Notes: generated from the letters alone by a model not told the origin. Numbered from the stretch's first letter, positions 1-7,049 are shown. The stretch is DNA of 20,717 bases from Deltaproteobacteria bacterium (GCA_016874895.1 VGSX01000028.1:1-20717), one strand, 5' to 3'. Made by a program: numbers and translations.

Positions 1-544
1 GCTCCCCCGCCAGCTGGCGGATGAGCTCCCTGATCTCCACGATCTGGGCCGGGTCCAGGCCGATAGTGGGTTCATCCAGAATGAGCAGGGGGGGACGGCC
101 CAGCAGAGCCTGGGCCAGGCCCACCCGCTGGCGAAAACCCTTGGAAAGCACCGCGATGAGGGTATGTCTGACCTCTTCCAGGGAGCAGTCGGCCACGGCC
201 CGGTCCACTTCCCGGCGCCGCTGCTGGCGGTCCAACCCCTTGGCCTGGGCCGCGAAGGACAGGAACTGGGTGACGGTCAGGTCAGGATAGAGAGGCACGG
301 TCTCGGGGAGATACCCCAGGGATTTTCTGGCCTCCAGAGACTGGCTGACGCAGTCGTAGCCCTGCACCGTGGCGATCCCGGCGGTGGGGGGCATGAAACC
401 TGCCAGGATTTTCAGGGTGGTGGTTTTGCCGGCCGCGTTGGGCCCCAGAAATCCGACGATCTCGCCATCCGCCACCTCAAAGCTGAGCTGCTGGATAGCC
501 GCAAAAGAGCCGTAATACTTGGTCAAGTCTTGGACTGCAATCAT
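1..544 (-). CDS. ABC-2 type transporter ATP-binding protein, 3' end outside window
   Basis: This is the ATPase subunit of an ABC exporter. It would power a membrane partner that should lie downstream, beyond the left edge. Reading the minus strand from the ATG at 544 gives about 181 residues. They include Walker A GPNAAGKTTT near residues 38-47, a Q-loop region with LPE, the signature LSKGFRQR, Walker B LLILDEPT and the D-loop GLDP. The signature has the SKG-x-RQR form common in the GldA/NosF/CcmA-like branch rather than classic LSGGQ. Walker A has Ala where most members have Gly (GPNGAGKT). No strong ribosome binding site precedes the ATG, only an A/G-rich run. The upstream 600 bases hold no other intact gene, so this may be the first gene of its transcript. 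The substrate cannot be told from the ATPase alone. Confidence 0.9.
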   Translation of the reverse strand, partial: MIAVQDLTKYYGSFAAIQQLSFEVADGEIVGFLGPNAAGKTTTLKILAGFMPPTAGIATVQGYDCVSQSLEARKSLGYLPETVPLYPDLTVTQFLSFAAQAKGLDRQQRRREVDRAVADCSLEEVRHTLIAVLSKGFRQRVGLAQALLGRPPLLILDEPTIGLDPAQIVEIRELIRQLAGE

Positions 545-599
545 GAGTTTTTTCTTTTGGGATTGGGTTATTCCAGGTTTGAAAAATAATTAAAATATA

Positions 600-628
600 T
601 TAATATCATAAACCGATTTCCCCTGCAA
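600..628 (-). promoter_or_regulatory. Weak candidate sigma-70 promoter for the ABC ATPase
   Basis: On the minus strand TTGCAG (623-628) and TATTAA (600-605) are separated by 17 bases in an AT-rich stretch, 55 bases before the ATPase start. Each box matches the consensus at four of six positions, so this is only a suggestion. Confidence 0.25.
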
Positions 629-682
629 CCCCAAGCCGGGCTGATTCAAAGTCAAAAACCCCGAAGCCTCTGCGCCCTCAGA

Positions 683-806
683 GTCTAGGCGGTGAAAAAA
701 ATGATTGATGAATATTTGGAGTATAATATCAAATTGAACTAAAAACCGAAAACCGGAAACTGAAAACCGTAACTTATGCACCGCAGAGGCGCAGAGGACG
801 CTGAGG
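683..806 (+). repeat. Dispersed repeat, copy 1 (124 bp)
   Basis: This segment recurs at 1030-1139 almost base for base. It starts in a degenerate GGCGGTGAAAAAAATG arm, continues through an AT-rich spacer with an A-rich GAAAACCG-type tract, and ends in ACCGCAGAGGCGCAGAGG followed by ACGCTGAGG. Copy 1 has 14 extra bases in the GAAAACCG tract, apparently one or two additional tract units. Apart from that I count only a few substitutions. From memory, the GC-rich end belongs to a class of dispersed repeat often seen beside GxxExxY genes in many environmental bacteria. Confidence 0.85.
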
Positions 807-1040
807 AAAAGGGAGAAGGGAGCATGGAGGGATTGACGGCGAGAATAATCGGGGCAGCCATTGAGGTACACCAGACCTTGGGACCAGGGTTGCTGGAATC
901 AGCCTATGAAGAATGTCTGGCCCATGAGATGCACCTGCGCGGTTTGGCCTTTATGCGGCAGGTGCCACTACTTAAAAACGGCGTCAGGCGCCTCGTGCTC
1001 AATTACGATGAAACCTCAGCGTCCTCAGCGTCTCGGCGGT
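780..1040. repeat. Inverted-repeat cassette enclosing the GxxExxY remnant
   Basis: A 27-base arm at 780-806 (ACCGCAGAGGCG..., ending CGCTGAGG) is matched in inverted orientation by 1014-1040, with 24 of 27 positions complementary. The two arms bracket the GxxExxY reading frame, and the right arm encodes its last residues (SASSASRR). The layout resembles a small non-autonomous mobile cassette or MITE-like unit. No transposase is present and no target-site duplication was identified. Confidence 0.7.
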
Positions 1041-1042
1041 GA
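824..1042 (+). pseudogene. GxxExxY family gene with an internal deletion
   Basis: The frame from ATG 824 (preceded by GGGAG) encodes 72 residues. Its N-terminus is typical of the GxxExxY family: IIGAAIEVHQTLGPGLLES and AYEECLAHE, including the G-x-x-E-x-x-Y motif. After residue ~45 (RQVP) it jumps straight to LLKNGVRRLVLN, which is the usual C-terminal end of the family (commonly ...NFNVPLLKNGVRRLVL). Family members are about 125 residues, so roughly 55-60 central residues are missing with the frame kept. The junction falls where the intact family has similar VPL-type segments on both sides, which suggests recombination between short repeats. An upstream in-frame ATG at 776 only adds translated repeat DNA (MHRRGAEDAEE). 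The family's function is not established. The product is probably inactive. Confidence 0.75.
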
Positions 1043-1139
1043 AAAAAATGATTGATGAATATTTGGAGTATAATATCGAATTGAACTAAAAACTGAAAAC
1101 CGTAACTTATGCACCGCAGAGGCGCAGAGGACGCTGAGG
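1030..1139 (+). repeat. Dispersed repeat, copy 2 (110 bp)
   Basis: This is the second copy of the unit at 683-806. It shares GGCGGTGAAAAAAATG, the following AT-rich spacer, a shorter GAAAACCG tract and the GC-rich end ACGCTGAGG. It ends only 9 bases before the GTG start proposed for the downstream HhH-GPD gene, so it replaces that gene's normal upstream region. The pair of direct repeats brackets the GxxExxY remnant and could recombine to delete it. Confidence 0.85.
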
Positions 1140-1148
1140 CAGAGAAAG

Positions 1149-1796
1149 GTGCAAGAAGAAATTTTAACCCTGTATACCATCCTGCACCAACGCTACGGCC
1201 CCCAGGGCTGGTGGCCGGGGGACACCCCCCTGGAAGTGGCGGTGGGGGCCATCCTGACCCAGAATACCAACTGGCAGAATGTCGCTCTGGCCATTGAGCG
1301 GCTCAAACAGGCGGGCCTACTGACTGCATCGGCCCTGTACGAGCTGCCGGAAGCGGCCCTGGCCGAATACATCCGTCCGGCCGGCTACTATAATATCAAG
1401 GCCAGGAGGCTGAAAAACTTCCTGGAGCTTCTCTTTTCCCGTTATGGGGGTGTCATGAAGGCCATGGCCGCCAACACCCTGGAGGTGCTGCGGCCGCAAC
1501 TGCTGGCGGTGAACGGCATCGGGCCGGAAACCGCGGACAGCATCCTGCTCTATGCCCTGGACCAGCCCACCTTCGTGGTGGACGCCTATACCTTTCGCAT
1601 CCTTTCCCGGCATGGGCTGGCTCCGGACCCTTGCTCCTACGAGGACTTGCAGGGCATTTGCACGGCCGCCCTGCCGCCTGATATCCAGGTCTATCAGGAA
1701 TACCATGCCTTACTGGTTCGCACCGGTAAGGAGCACTGCCGTCCCCGGCCCCGCTGCGGCGATTGCCCCCTGAAGGGGTTCACCGGTTTTCCCTGA
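1149..1796 (+). CDS. Endonuclease III-like HhH-GPD DNA glycosylase
   Basis: This is a base-excision repair glycosylase of the endonuclease III domain family, 215 residues from a GTG start. The N-terminal run (YGPQGWWPGDTPLEVAVGAI, then LTQNTNWQNV) is typical of the subfamily. The helix-hairpin-helix reads LLAVNGIGPETADSI, and the catalytic Asp is D145 in VVDAYTFRI. E127 occupies the place of the lyase lysine of E. coli Nth (GVGRKTA), so a monofunctional glycosylase is more likely than a bifunctional Nth. At the C-terminus only three cysteines of the iron-sulfur loop are visible (C-x5-C-x2-C, ending CPLKGFTGFP). A fourth is absent from the tail, so cluster binding is uncertain. No good ribosome binding site precedes the GTG, because a repeat copy ends just upstream. 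The gene converges with comM across 37 bases. The lesion it acts on cannot be read from sequence. Confidence 0.88.
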   Translation: MQEEILTLYTILHQRYGPQGWWPGDTPLEVAVGAILTQNTNWQNVALAIERLKQAGLLTASALYELPEAALAEYIRPAGYYNIKARRLKNFLELLFSRYGGVMKAMAANTLEVLRPQLLAVNGIGPETADSILLYALDQPTFVVDAYTFRILSRHGLAPDPCSYEDLQGICTAALPPDIQVYQEYHALLVRTGKEHCRPRPRCGDCPLKGFTGFP

Positions 1797-1833
1797 GGCG
1801 CCATCCCTGGCAGATATCCGATCTTCCCAGCCC

Positions 1834-3360
1834 TTAAGCAAAAGTCCGGTCAAGACTTCGGTACTGGATGGCTTCAGCCACATGCGGCGTTTGGATATCC
1901 TGCTCCCCCTCCAGGTCGGCGATGGTCCGGGCTATCTTCAGGATGCGGTTGTAGGCCCGGGCGGACAGACCCAGGCGCTCCATGGCCCTTTCCAGCAATT
2001 GTCGGGGCTCCGGCCGCAGGAGGCAGTGCTGTTTTACCAGGCGCGGCGGCATCTGGGCATTGCAGTGCACCCGGCTGCCGGTGAAACGGCGGGTTTGCAC
2101 GGCCCGGGCCGCGATGACCCGCTGTTGCAGTGCAGCCGAGGATTCTCCGTCCGGTCCGGCTGCCAGGTCCTGAAAGGGCACGGCCGGCACGTGCACCTGG
2201 ATGTCGATGCGGTCCAGCAGGGGCCCGGAAATACGCGTCTGATAGGTTTTTATCTGGTTGGGGCTGCACCGGCAGGGTCGCTTACCATCTCCCAGGAAGC
2301 CGCAGGGGCAGGGGTTCATGGCCGCCACCAGCATAAACCGGGCCGGATAGGTGAGGGAGCTGCTGGCCCGGGAAATGGTGACATAGCCCTCTTCCAGGGG
2401 CTGGCGCAACACTTCCAGGACCTGGCGCTTGAATTCCGGCAGTTCATCCAGGAAAAGCACGCCGTTGTGGGCCAGACTGACCTCACCAGGCCGGGGAATG
2501 CGGCCGCCGCCGATGAGGCCGGCGTCGGAGACGGTGTGGTGGGGCGGGCGGAAGGGCCGGGTGGGCAGGAGGGCCCGCTCCCGGGGGAGCAGGCCCATAA
2601 TGCTGTAGATTTTAGAAGTTTCGATGGCCTCCTCGAAGGTCAGAGGCGGCAGGATGGAGGGCAGGCGGCGGGCCAGCATGGTCTTGCCGGACCCCGGCGG
2701 CCCCAGCATCAGGACATTATGCCCTCCGGATGCGGCAATGACCAAGGCCCGTTTCACCTGCTCCTGGCCCTTGACCTCGGCGAAGTCCAGGTCTTCACCA
2801 CTGGCCGCCAAAAGCTCCACTGGCGGCGGCAGTTCCGGGGCCAGCTCCAGGGTGCCCCGGAGGAAGTCCACCACATCCGCCAGGGTTTCCACCGCGTAAA
2901 CGGCCAGGTCCTGCACCACCGCGGCTTCCCGGGCGTTGTCCTTGGGGATGATGAGCCCGGCCAGCCCCGCCTGGCGACATGCCAGGGCCACCGGCAGCAC
3001 GCCCCGGGTGGCTTTCAGGCGTCCGTCCAGGGATACTTCGCCATAGAGGAGGTAGCGGTCCAGGTTGGCCTGGGGGGCCAGCCCCTGGGCGGCCAGGAGG
3101 CCCAGGGCAATGGGCAGGTCAAAGCCGGTGCCGTCTTTGCGGACGTCCGCCGGGGCCAGGTTGATGGTCACCCGGGTGCCGGGAAACTGGTAGCCCGAAT
3201 TCTTGATGGCCGCCTTGACCCGGTCCTTGCTCTCCTTGACGGCTATTTCCGGCAGACCCACGGTGGTAAAGGCTGGCATCCCGAAGGCGATATCCACCTC
3301 CACTTCCACCAAAAATCCGTCCACCCCCCGCAGGGAGCCGCTGGTGACCCGGGCTAACAT
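1834..3360 (-). CDS. comM: YifB/ComM family Mg-chelatase-like AAA+ ATPase
   Basis: This is a cytoplasmic AAA+ helicase-like protein. In naturally competent bacteria ComM promotes branch migration of incoming DNA during transformation, but the gene is widespread beyond known transformable species. The 508 residues have the full family layout. An N-terminal Lon-like fold opens with MLARVTSGSLRGVDGFLVEV and includes GLPEIAVKESKDRVKAAI. Walker A GPPGSGKTMLARRLP is near residue 218, Walker B GVLFLDELPEF near 300, then a cysteine-rich insert (CPCGFLGDGKRPCRC) and the chelatase C-terminal domain (AYNRILKIARTIADLEG). Length is normal. The ATG lacks an obvious ribosome binding site. The gene lies 51 bases after the small exported-protein gene on the same strand, so co-transcription is possible. 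Confidence 0.95.
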   Translation of the reverse strand: MLARVTSGSLRGVDGFLVEVEVDIAFGMPAFTTVGLPEIAVKESKDRVKAAIKNSGYQFPGTRVTINLAPADVRKDGTGFDLPIALGLLAAQGLAPQANLDRYLLYGEVSLDGRLKATRGVLPVALACRQAGLAGLIIPKDNAREAAVVQDLAVYAVETLADVVDFLRGTLELAPELPPPVELLAASGEDLDFAEVKGQEQVKRALVIAASGGHNVLMLGPPGSGKTMLARRLPSILPPLTFEEAIETSKIYSIMGLLPRERALLPTRPFRPPHHTVSDAGLIGGGRIPRPGEVSLAHNGVLFLDELPEFKRQVLEVLRQPLEEGYVTISRASSSLTYPARFMLVAAMNPCPCGFLGDGKRPCRCSPNQIKTYQTRISGPLLDRIDIQVHVPAVPFQDLAAGPDGESSAALQQRVIAARAVQTRRFTGSRVHCNAQMPPRLVKQHCLLRPEPRQLLERAMERLGLSARAYNRILKIARTIADLEGEQDIQTPHVAEAIQYRSLDRTFA

Positions 3361-3411
3361 ACGGTCACGAGAATTCTGGCGCCTGGCAGAGGCATCCTCA
3401 TGGGCGTCGTG

Positions 3412-3942
3412 TTATTTGGCCAGTTCAGCCAGTTTGGCCAGATCAACATGTTGTAGGAGATTTTTTAACTCCTCGGCATTGTCAAAACCCTGGCCTTCCA
3501 TGGTTACCATAAAGCGGTTGGCGGTTATCAGGTCGATTTTGGCCTCTTTTTCTTTGGGCCGAAAGGTTTCGATACCGGGACAATCGGAAATTTTTACCCC
3601 TTTGATGGTTTCCTCGGTGGACTCCATGACCATTCCCTGGGCATAGCCCATAGCCATGAAGGCCATGGCCGCCTGGGGGTTGTCCATGATTCTGATCACC
3701 AGGGTTTTGTCGCCCTGTTTGTAAGTTGCCTCCACTTCAGAGAAAGTAAATCCCGGGTTTTTCATAGTGCTGCCCCTGGGGTCACCCTCCATTTCCCACC
3801 CGGGAAGTTTGACAGTTACCAAGGGGAGAAGTTGTTTAAAATTGACGGGCTCAGCGGCTGCGGCTAAGGCGCCTCCCACCGACCCGATACCGAGACAGAG
3901 ACATAAGCTCACCACCAAGAATCTTTTACCTGGAAATCCCAT
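3412..3942 (-). CDS. Small exported protein of unknown function
   Basis: I do not recognise a named family. The 176-residue product starts with a clear signal peptide: basic MGFPGKR, a hydrophobic run to about residue 25, and a plausible AxA-type cleavage site in GALAAAAEP. The mature part of ~148 residues looks globular and periplasmic. It has beta-rich segments (LVTVKLPGWEMEGDPRGSTM, TLVIRIMDN), a Met/Ala-rich helix, and a single cysteine in ISDCPGIETF. The start is well supported, since AGGAGG lies 6 bases before the ATG. The C-terminal segment (NRFMVTMEGQGFDNAEEL, then a Leu/Ala helix) resembles the end of small lipid- or ion-related periplasmic proteins, but that is not evidence of function. 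It sits between the receiver gene and comM in the same direction. Confidence 0.8.
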   Translation of the reverse strand: MGFPGKRFLVVSLCLCLGIGSVGGALAAAAEPVNFKQLLPLVTVKLPGWEMEGDPRGSTMKNPGFTFSEVEATYKQGDKTLVIRIMDNPQAAMAFMAMGYAQGMVMESTEETIKGVKISDCPGIETFRPKEKEAKIDLITANRFMVTMEGQGFDNAEELKNLLQHVDLAKLAELAK

Positions 3943-4056
3943 GCGGTTCCTCCTAACTAGCAGTTTGACGGTCAGTACCGCTCTAATCGGCCCATAACCA
4001 TGGGGCGATTATTTCCGGCAGCTGATAACCTCCGGTTTCAAGCAAGAATAGGTGTC

Positions 4057-4527
4057 TTATAGACGAAATATTTCGTGCCGCAGGCGTTGAATGTGGGATT
4101 CCACCTGCCGCAAATGATGGTTGTGGATGGCCTGATGGATTTTTTCTACGATGTCATCAAAATTAAAGGGTTTGTGAATAAAACTGGCCCCGGGCAGTCG
4201 CATGGCCTCGAAGAAAATCTGACGCTGCTGCACCATAATAATTGTCTGCAACTGAGGGTTCTTCTCCAGGCTGGCCTCCAGGAACTGCTGGCTGTTCGGC
4301 AGCCGCAGGTCGGCGATCAAAAGATCAAAGACAGACTTTTCCAACAGGTCCATGGCCTGTTCCACACTCTTCACCATATTGAATTCAAAGCCGATGAGCT
4401 TAATAATGGAGCCGAGGAAATCGCAGGTGCAGTCATCCGCATCGATTATCAGAATACGGCCTTTTTTCCTGTTCGGGTGTTCCTCGGTTGGCGGCCCGGC
4501 TTGATCAGCCAAGGAATGCTGCGACAT
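4057..4527 (-). CDS. Stand-alone response-regulator receiver protein
   Basis: This 156-residue protein is one CheY-like receiver domain with no output domain. It has a polar 22-residue N-terminal extension and a basic C-terminal helix (QAIHNHHLRQVESHIQRLRH). Visible receiver features are the acidic pair in ILIIDADD, the phospho-acceptor Asp in LLIADLRLP and the conserved Lys in FIHKPFN. The Thr/Ser that normally ends beta-4 (as in IMLTA) is missing, because the segment reads IIMVQQRQ. Phosphorylation-induced switching may therefore be altered. No histidine kinase gene is nearby, so the partner is unknown. It may act by protein interaction with a distant kinase or output protein. The region upstream of its start is repeat DNA. 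Confidence 0.88.
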   Translation of the reverse strand: MSQHSLADQAGPPTEEHPNRKKGRILIIDADDCTCDFLGSIIKLIGFEFNMVKSVEQAMDLLEKSVFDLLIADLRLPNSQQFLEASLEKNPQLQTIIMVQQRQIFFEAMRLPGASFIHKPFNFDDIVEKIHQAIHNHHLRQVESHIQRLRHEIFRL

Positions 4528-4569
4528 AGCCCACCTCCCTTGTTACGGGCAAGATCGTTCTTGACTCAG

Positions 4570-4604
4570 TTTTCGGTTTTCGGTTTCTGGTTTCCGGTTT
4601 TTGG
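4570..4604. repeat. Degenerate GAAAACCG-type tandem tract
   Basis: On the minus strand this is a run of imperfect units (CCAAAAACCGGAAACCAG, then AAACCGAAAACCGAAA) of about seven bases each. The same kind of tract occurs inside the repeats at 683-806 and 1030-1139. It lies in the gap upstream of the receiver gene. Confidence 0.7.
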
Positions 4605-4668
4605 TTAGTAGTTAATAGCTTGGAGATAATATGCTCATGTTGAAGGCTCTGGACAAATGGGTGTTTTT

Positions 4669-4696
4669 TGTCATCCTGAACGGCGTGAAGGATCTT
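4669..4696. repeat. Dispersed intergenic repeat of the TCATCCTGA...AAGGATCT type
   Basis: The segment TGTCATCCTGAACGGCG followed by TGAAGGATCTT matches, from memory, a repeat common in many bacterial genomes (TCATTCTGAGCGNAGCGAAGAATCT). Its spurious translation reads KILHAVQDDKK, a typical signature of such repeats when called as proteins. The 335-base gap 4528-4862 otherwise holds only the GAAAACCG tract and AT-rich DNA. I see no gene in it. Confidence 0.6.
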
Positions 4697-4862
4697 AACC
4701 ACTTGTGCATATAATATTTTTCGCTGCGCCCGAAATAACCCTGCCGGGAAGAAGTTAATTCTGCCAGAGCCTCGTTGGATAAAGAAATTGTAATATAATC
4801 CGGTAGTGATAAGCAAGGGCAATGAACGGGATTGGCCCAGGGCACCCTTGATCTACCGGTTT

Positions 4863-5612
4863 TTACTGATCGAATAATTCTTCCATTTCCGCCGTATAGC
4901 GGCCCTGGCTGTGATAAATGGTCAGGGGGGGCAAGATTTTCAACTCCTCCCCGCCGCCCTTGCGGGCTTCCACCCAGACCAGCCGGGCCTCCTCACCGGG
5001 GCGGGAGTGAATCAGACGCAGGATTTTGGGCTCCAAAAGATGGAACCTGAGCCGGCAGCACAGGTGAACAAGACGCCAGGCCGGATAGATAACGCTGAGC
5101 CGCCCTCCTGGGGGCAGCAGATATTTGGCGGTCTGGGCCACCAGGTCCAGGGAGCCCTGGAGTTCATGCCGGGCGATGGCCCTTTCGGGGCAAGGATTGA
5201 GGCGGCCGCTGGCCAAAGGGCGGTAAGGGGGGTTGCTCACCACCACGGTAAATGATTCCGGCGGGTAATGGTGCGGGAGGTGCTGCATATGTTCAGCGAT
5301 GATGTCGATGCGATCCTCCAGGGCGTTCAAGCGGGCATTGCGTCCGGCCAAGGCCGCCAGGGCCGGTTGACCCTCCACACCCACAAAGGAACAGCGGGGA
5401 AACCGATAAGCCAGCATAAGCAAGACAATGCCGCAGCCGGTGCCCAGATCCATGACCCGGTCCTGAGGCCGCAAAGTCGTCAGACCGGCCAGCAGCACCG
5501 CGTCCAGGGAGAAACGATACCCCTGTTTCTTCTGAATAACCCACAACCGCCCCTGACCGAATGAGTCCAGGGTCTCATCCGGCCCCAGCGGCTCTTGAGG
5601 TCTGGCCATCAT
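4863..5612 (-). CDS. trmN6: tRNA1(Val) (adenine(37)-N6)-methyltransferase homologue
   Basis: This is a SAM-dependent methyltransferase of the TrmN6/YfiC family, which methylates N6 of adenosine 37 in tRNA-Val. The 249 residues contain the N-terminal GYRFSLDAVLLAG segment, the SAM-binding loop VMDLGTGCGIVLLML near residue 55, the acidic GVEGQPALAALAGRNARLN region, and the catalytic NPPY motif (VVVSNPPYRPL). The NPPY motif is diagnostic of N6-adenine or N5-glutamine methylation. A C-terminal PLTIYHSQGRYTAEMEELF tail is usual for the family. The start could be either Met of MMARPQ. No strong ribosome binding site is present. The gene follows the DUF1015 gene after 84 bases on the same strand. 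Family assignment is firm, but the exact tRNA target is inferred. Confidence 0.88.
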   Translation of the reverse strand: MMARPQEPLGPDETLDSFGQGRLWVIQKKQGYRFSLDAVLLAGLTTLRPQDRVMDLGTGCGIVLLMLAYRFPRCSFVGVEGQPALAALAGRNARLNALEDRIDIIAEHMQHLPHHYPPESFTVVVSNPPYRPLASGRLNPCPERAIARHELQGSLDLVAQTAKYLLPPGGRLSVIYPAWRLVHLCCRLRFHLLEPKILRLIHSRPGEEARLVWVEARKGGGEELKILPPLTIYHSQGRYTAEMEELFDQ

Positions 5613-5696
5613 CTCATCCGCGGTTCGTGAGCAATGGCGACTTATTTTCGAAGCCTGTGATGATAGATATCCCTTTAATGGAAAACTGCAAACCGC

Positions 5697-7049
5697 CTAC
5701 AACCCCACTTCCTCCTGGGGGTCGATGGGATGGATAACCAGGCCCACCGGCACCTTGGGATAAAAGTAAGTGGATTTTCTGGGCATGATTAAGCCGCTGC
5801 TGGCCACCTCTTGAACCTGCTGGATGAGGGTGGGATTGAGGAGAAAGGCCAGGTTGATTTTCCCCTGCTCCAGGGCTTCCAGGGCCCCGGCCACGGTGCT
5901 GGCATACTGAAAGGTCTCCTCGTCGTCCTGTTCCTGGGAACTCAGCCCCATGGCGTGTTCAAAGATTAAAAAGTTCAAGGCCACCACGTCCAACTTCCTG
6001 AGGGCCGGGGCAATGTGGGCTGTTAAGGGGCCGTCCATGACCCCGGGCTTCAGGCGTAAAATAAAGGCCTGGCGGGACGGGGTGATGACCGCCAAACCGG
6101 TGCCCGCCAGCCCGGCCTGATGCAGGGCCGCGCCGACCTCGGGGGCATGGGCCGTCAAGGGCGAGGCAGTCAGGTCCAGGGGGGTCATGTGGAAGAACTG
6201 GGGCAGGCGGGACAGCAGCGCCTCTTCGTCAAAGTGCTGCAGACGCCGAACATCCAGGAGGCGGTGAGCCGGCCGGATGACCAGGTCCGGGGCCGACATG
6301 TTGCTTAAATACATCAGAACATAGTTAAAGCTGGCCTGAGGCGAGGCCTGGGGGTATTTTTCCTGCAGCCAGGCCTGGTAGGCCAGGGCAGTCTCGTAGC
6401 GGTGGTGGCCGTCGGCAATGAAGATGGGCAGGCCCGCCATCCCGTCACTGGCTGCCTTAAGGGCGGCGGTATCGGTGACCCGGAAAAAGCGATGCCGCGA
6501 ACCCTCGTAATCCTCAAAGACACACAAGGGCGACTCAGGCAGCCCTTGCCGCAGGCCGGTCAAGACCCGATCCTGCCGGTCCGGGTACAGGGCGAACACC
6601 GTGGAAAGATGGGCCTGAACCTGTTGCATGAGCTTGAATCGGTCGGTTTTGGCGGCCGAAAAGGTCTTCTCGTGGGGCCGCACTACCCCGCGGTCAAAGG
6701 ATTCCAGGCGCAGGAGGCCCACTACCGCCCGCCGGGTGTGTGTCTGGCCTTCCAGGGTGAAATCGGTCTCCCAGAAAAAAAGGGCCGGGGAAGTATCGCG
6801 AATCAGGATGTTATCCCGGCGCCAGGCTGCAAAATCCGCCGCGGCCTGGAGATACCGGGACTCGGGGTCCGGGTTGTTCCCCGGCGGTCGGGGCAGAATC
6901 AGACGGATGACATTATAGGGGTGCCTGTCAAAAAACATTGCCTGTTGTGTCGGTGAGATGACATCGTAAGGAGGGGTAACGATGGGAGCAAGATCGGGAA
7001 TTATCCCGGAATTGTAGAAAAGCGCCCGCCAGGGGACCAATTCAGCCAT
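5697..7049 (-). CDS. DUF1015 family protein
   Basis: This 450-residue cytoplasmic protein has the hallmarks of the DUF1015 family, whose biochemical role is not settled. The N-terminal block includes LAPIVTPPYDVISP and HPYNVIRLILP. A central FETDF-like stretch (FFWETDF) is followed by the signature PHEKTF and then IADGHHRYETALAYQAW near residues 211-227. The C-terminal block includes LNFLIFEHAMG, NLAFLLNPT and MPRKSTYFYPKVPVGLVIHP. Length is normal for the family. AAGGA lies 8 bases before the ATG, supporting the start. It reads away from hisC across a long divergent region and is probably first in a transcript with trmN6. No membrane segment or signal peptide is seen. Confidence 0.9.
   Translation of the reverse strand: MAELVPWRALFYNSGIIPDLAPIVTPPYDVISPTQQAMFFDRHPYNVIRLILPRPPGNNPDPESRYLQAAADFAAWRRDNILIRDTSPALFFWETDFTLEGQTHTRRAVVGLLRLESFDRGVVRPHEKTFSAAKTDRFKLMQQVQAHLSTVFALYPDRQDRVLTGLRQGLPESPLCVFEDYEGSRHRFFRVTDTAALKAASDGMAGLPIFIADGHHRYETALAYQAWLQEKYPQASPQASFNYVLMYLSNMSAPDLVIRPAHRLLDVRRLQHFDEEALLSRLPQFFHMTPLDLTASPLTAHAPEVGAALHQAGLAGTGLAVITPSRQAFILRLKPGVMDGPLTAHIAPALRKLDVVALNFLIFEHAMGLSSQEQDDEETFQYASTVAGALEALEQGKINLAFLLNPTLIQQVQEVASSGLIMPRKSTYFYPKVPVGLVIHPIDPQEEVGL

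Noticed and set aside
776..823. Upstream ATG for the GxxExxY frame (MHRRGAEDAEE...)
   Set aside because: The extra residues translate the dispersed repeat itself. The ATG at 824 has a better ribosome binding site and matches the family start.
590..871. 93-residue minus-strand frame
   Set aside because: It reads through AT-rich spacer and repeat DNA and overlaps the GxxExxY frame. No recognisable domain or start signal.
683..1139. CRISPR array
   Set aside because: The repeats are over 100 bases long, only two copies exist, and the spacing holds a gene. This is not a CRISPR layout.
1882..3357. Long 491-residue open frame on the plus strand opposite comM
   Set aside because: It lies fully antisense to comM, whose protein is clearly conserved. 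Its translation is Gly/Gln/His-rich and low in complexity, as expected for a GC-rich shadow frame.
4063..4076. Perfect palindrome ACGAAATATTTCGT
   Set aside because: It lies in the last codons of the receiver gene, has no loop or U-run of terminator type, and a single 14-base palindrome is weak evidence for an operator.
4505..4822. 105-residue minus-strand frame with KILHAVQDDKK
   Set aside because: It translates a known type of intergenic repeat and the GAAAACCG tract, and it overlaps the receiver gene start. It has no protein-like conservation.
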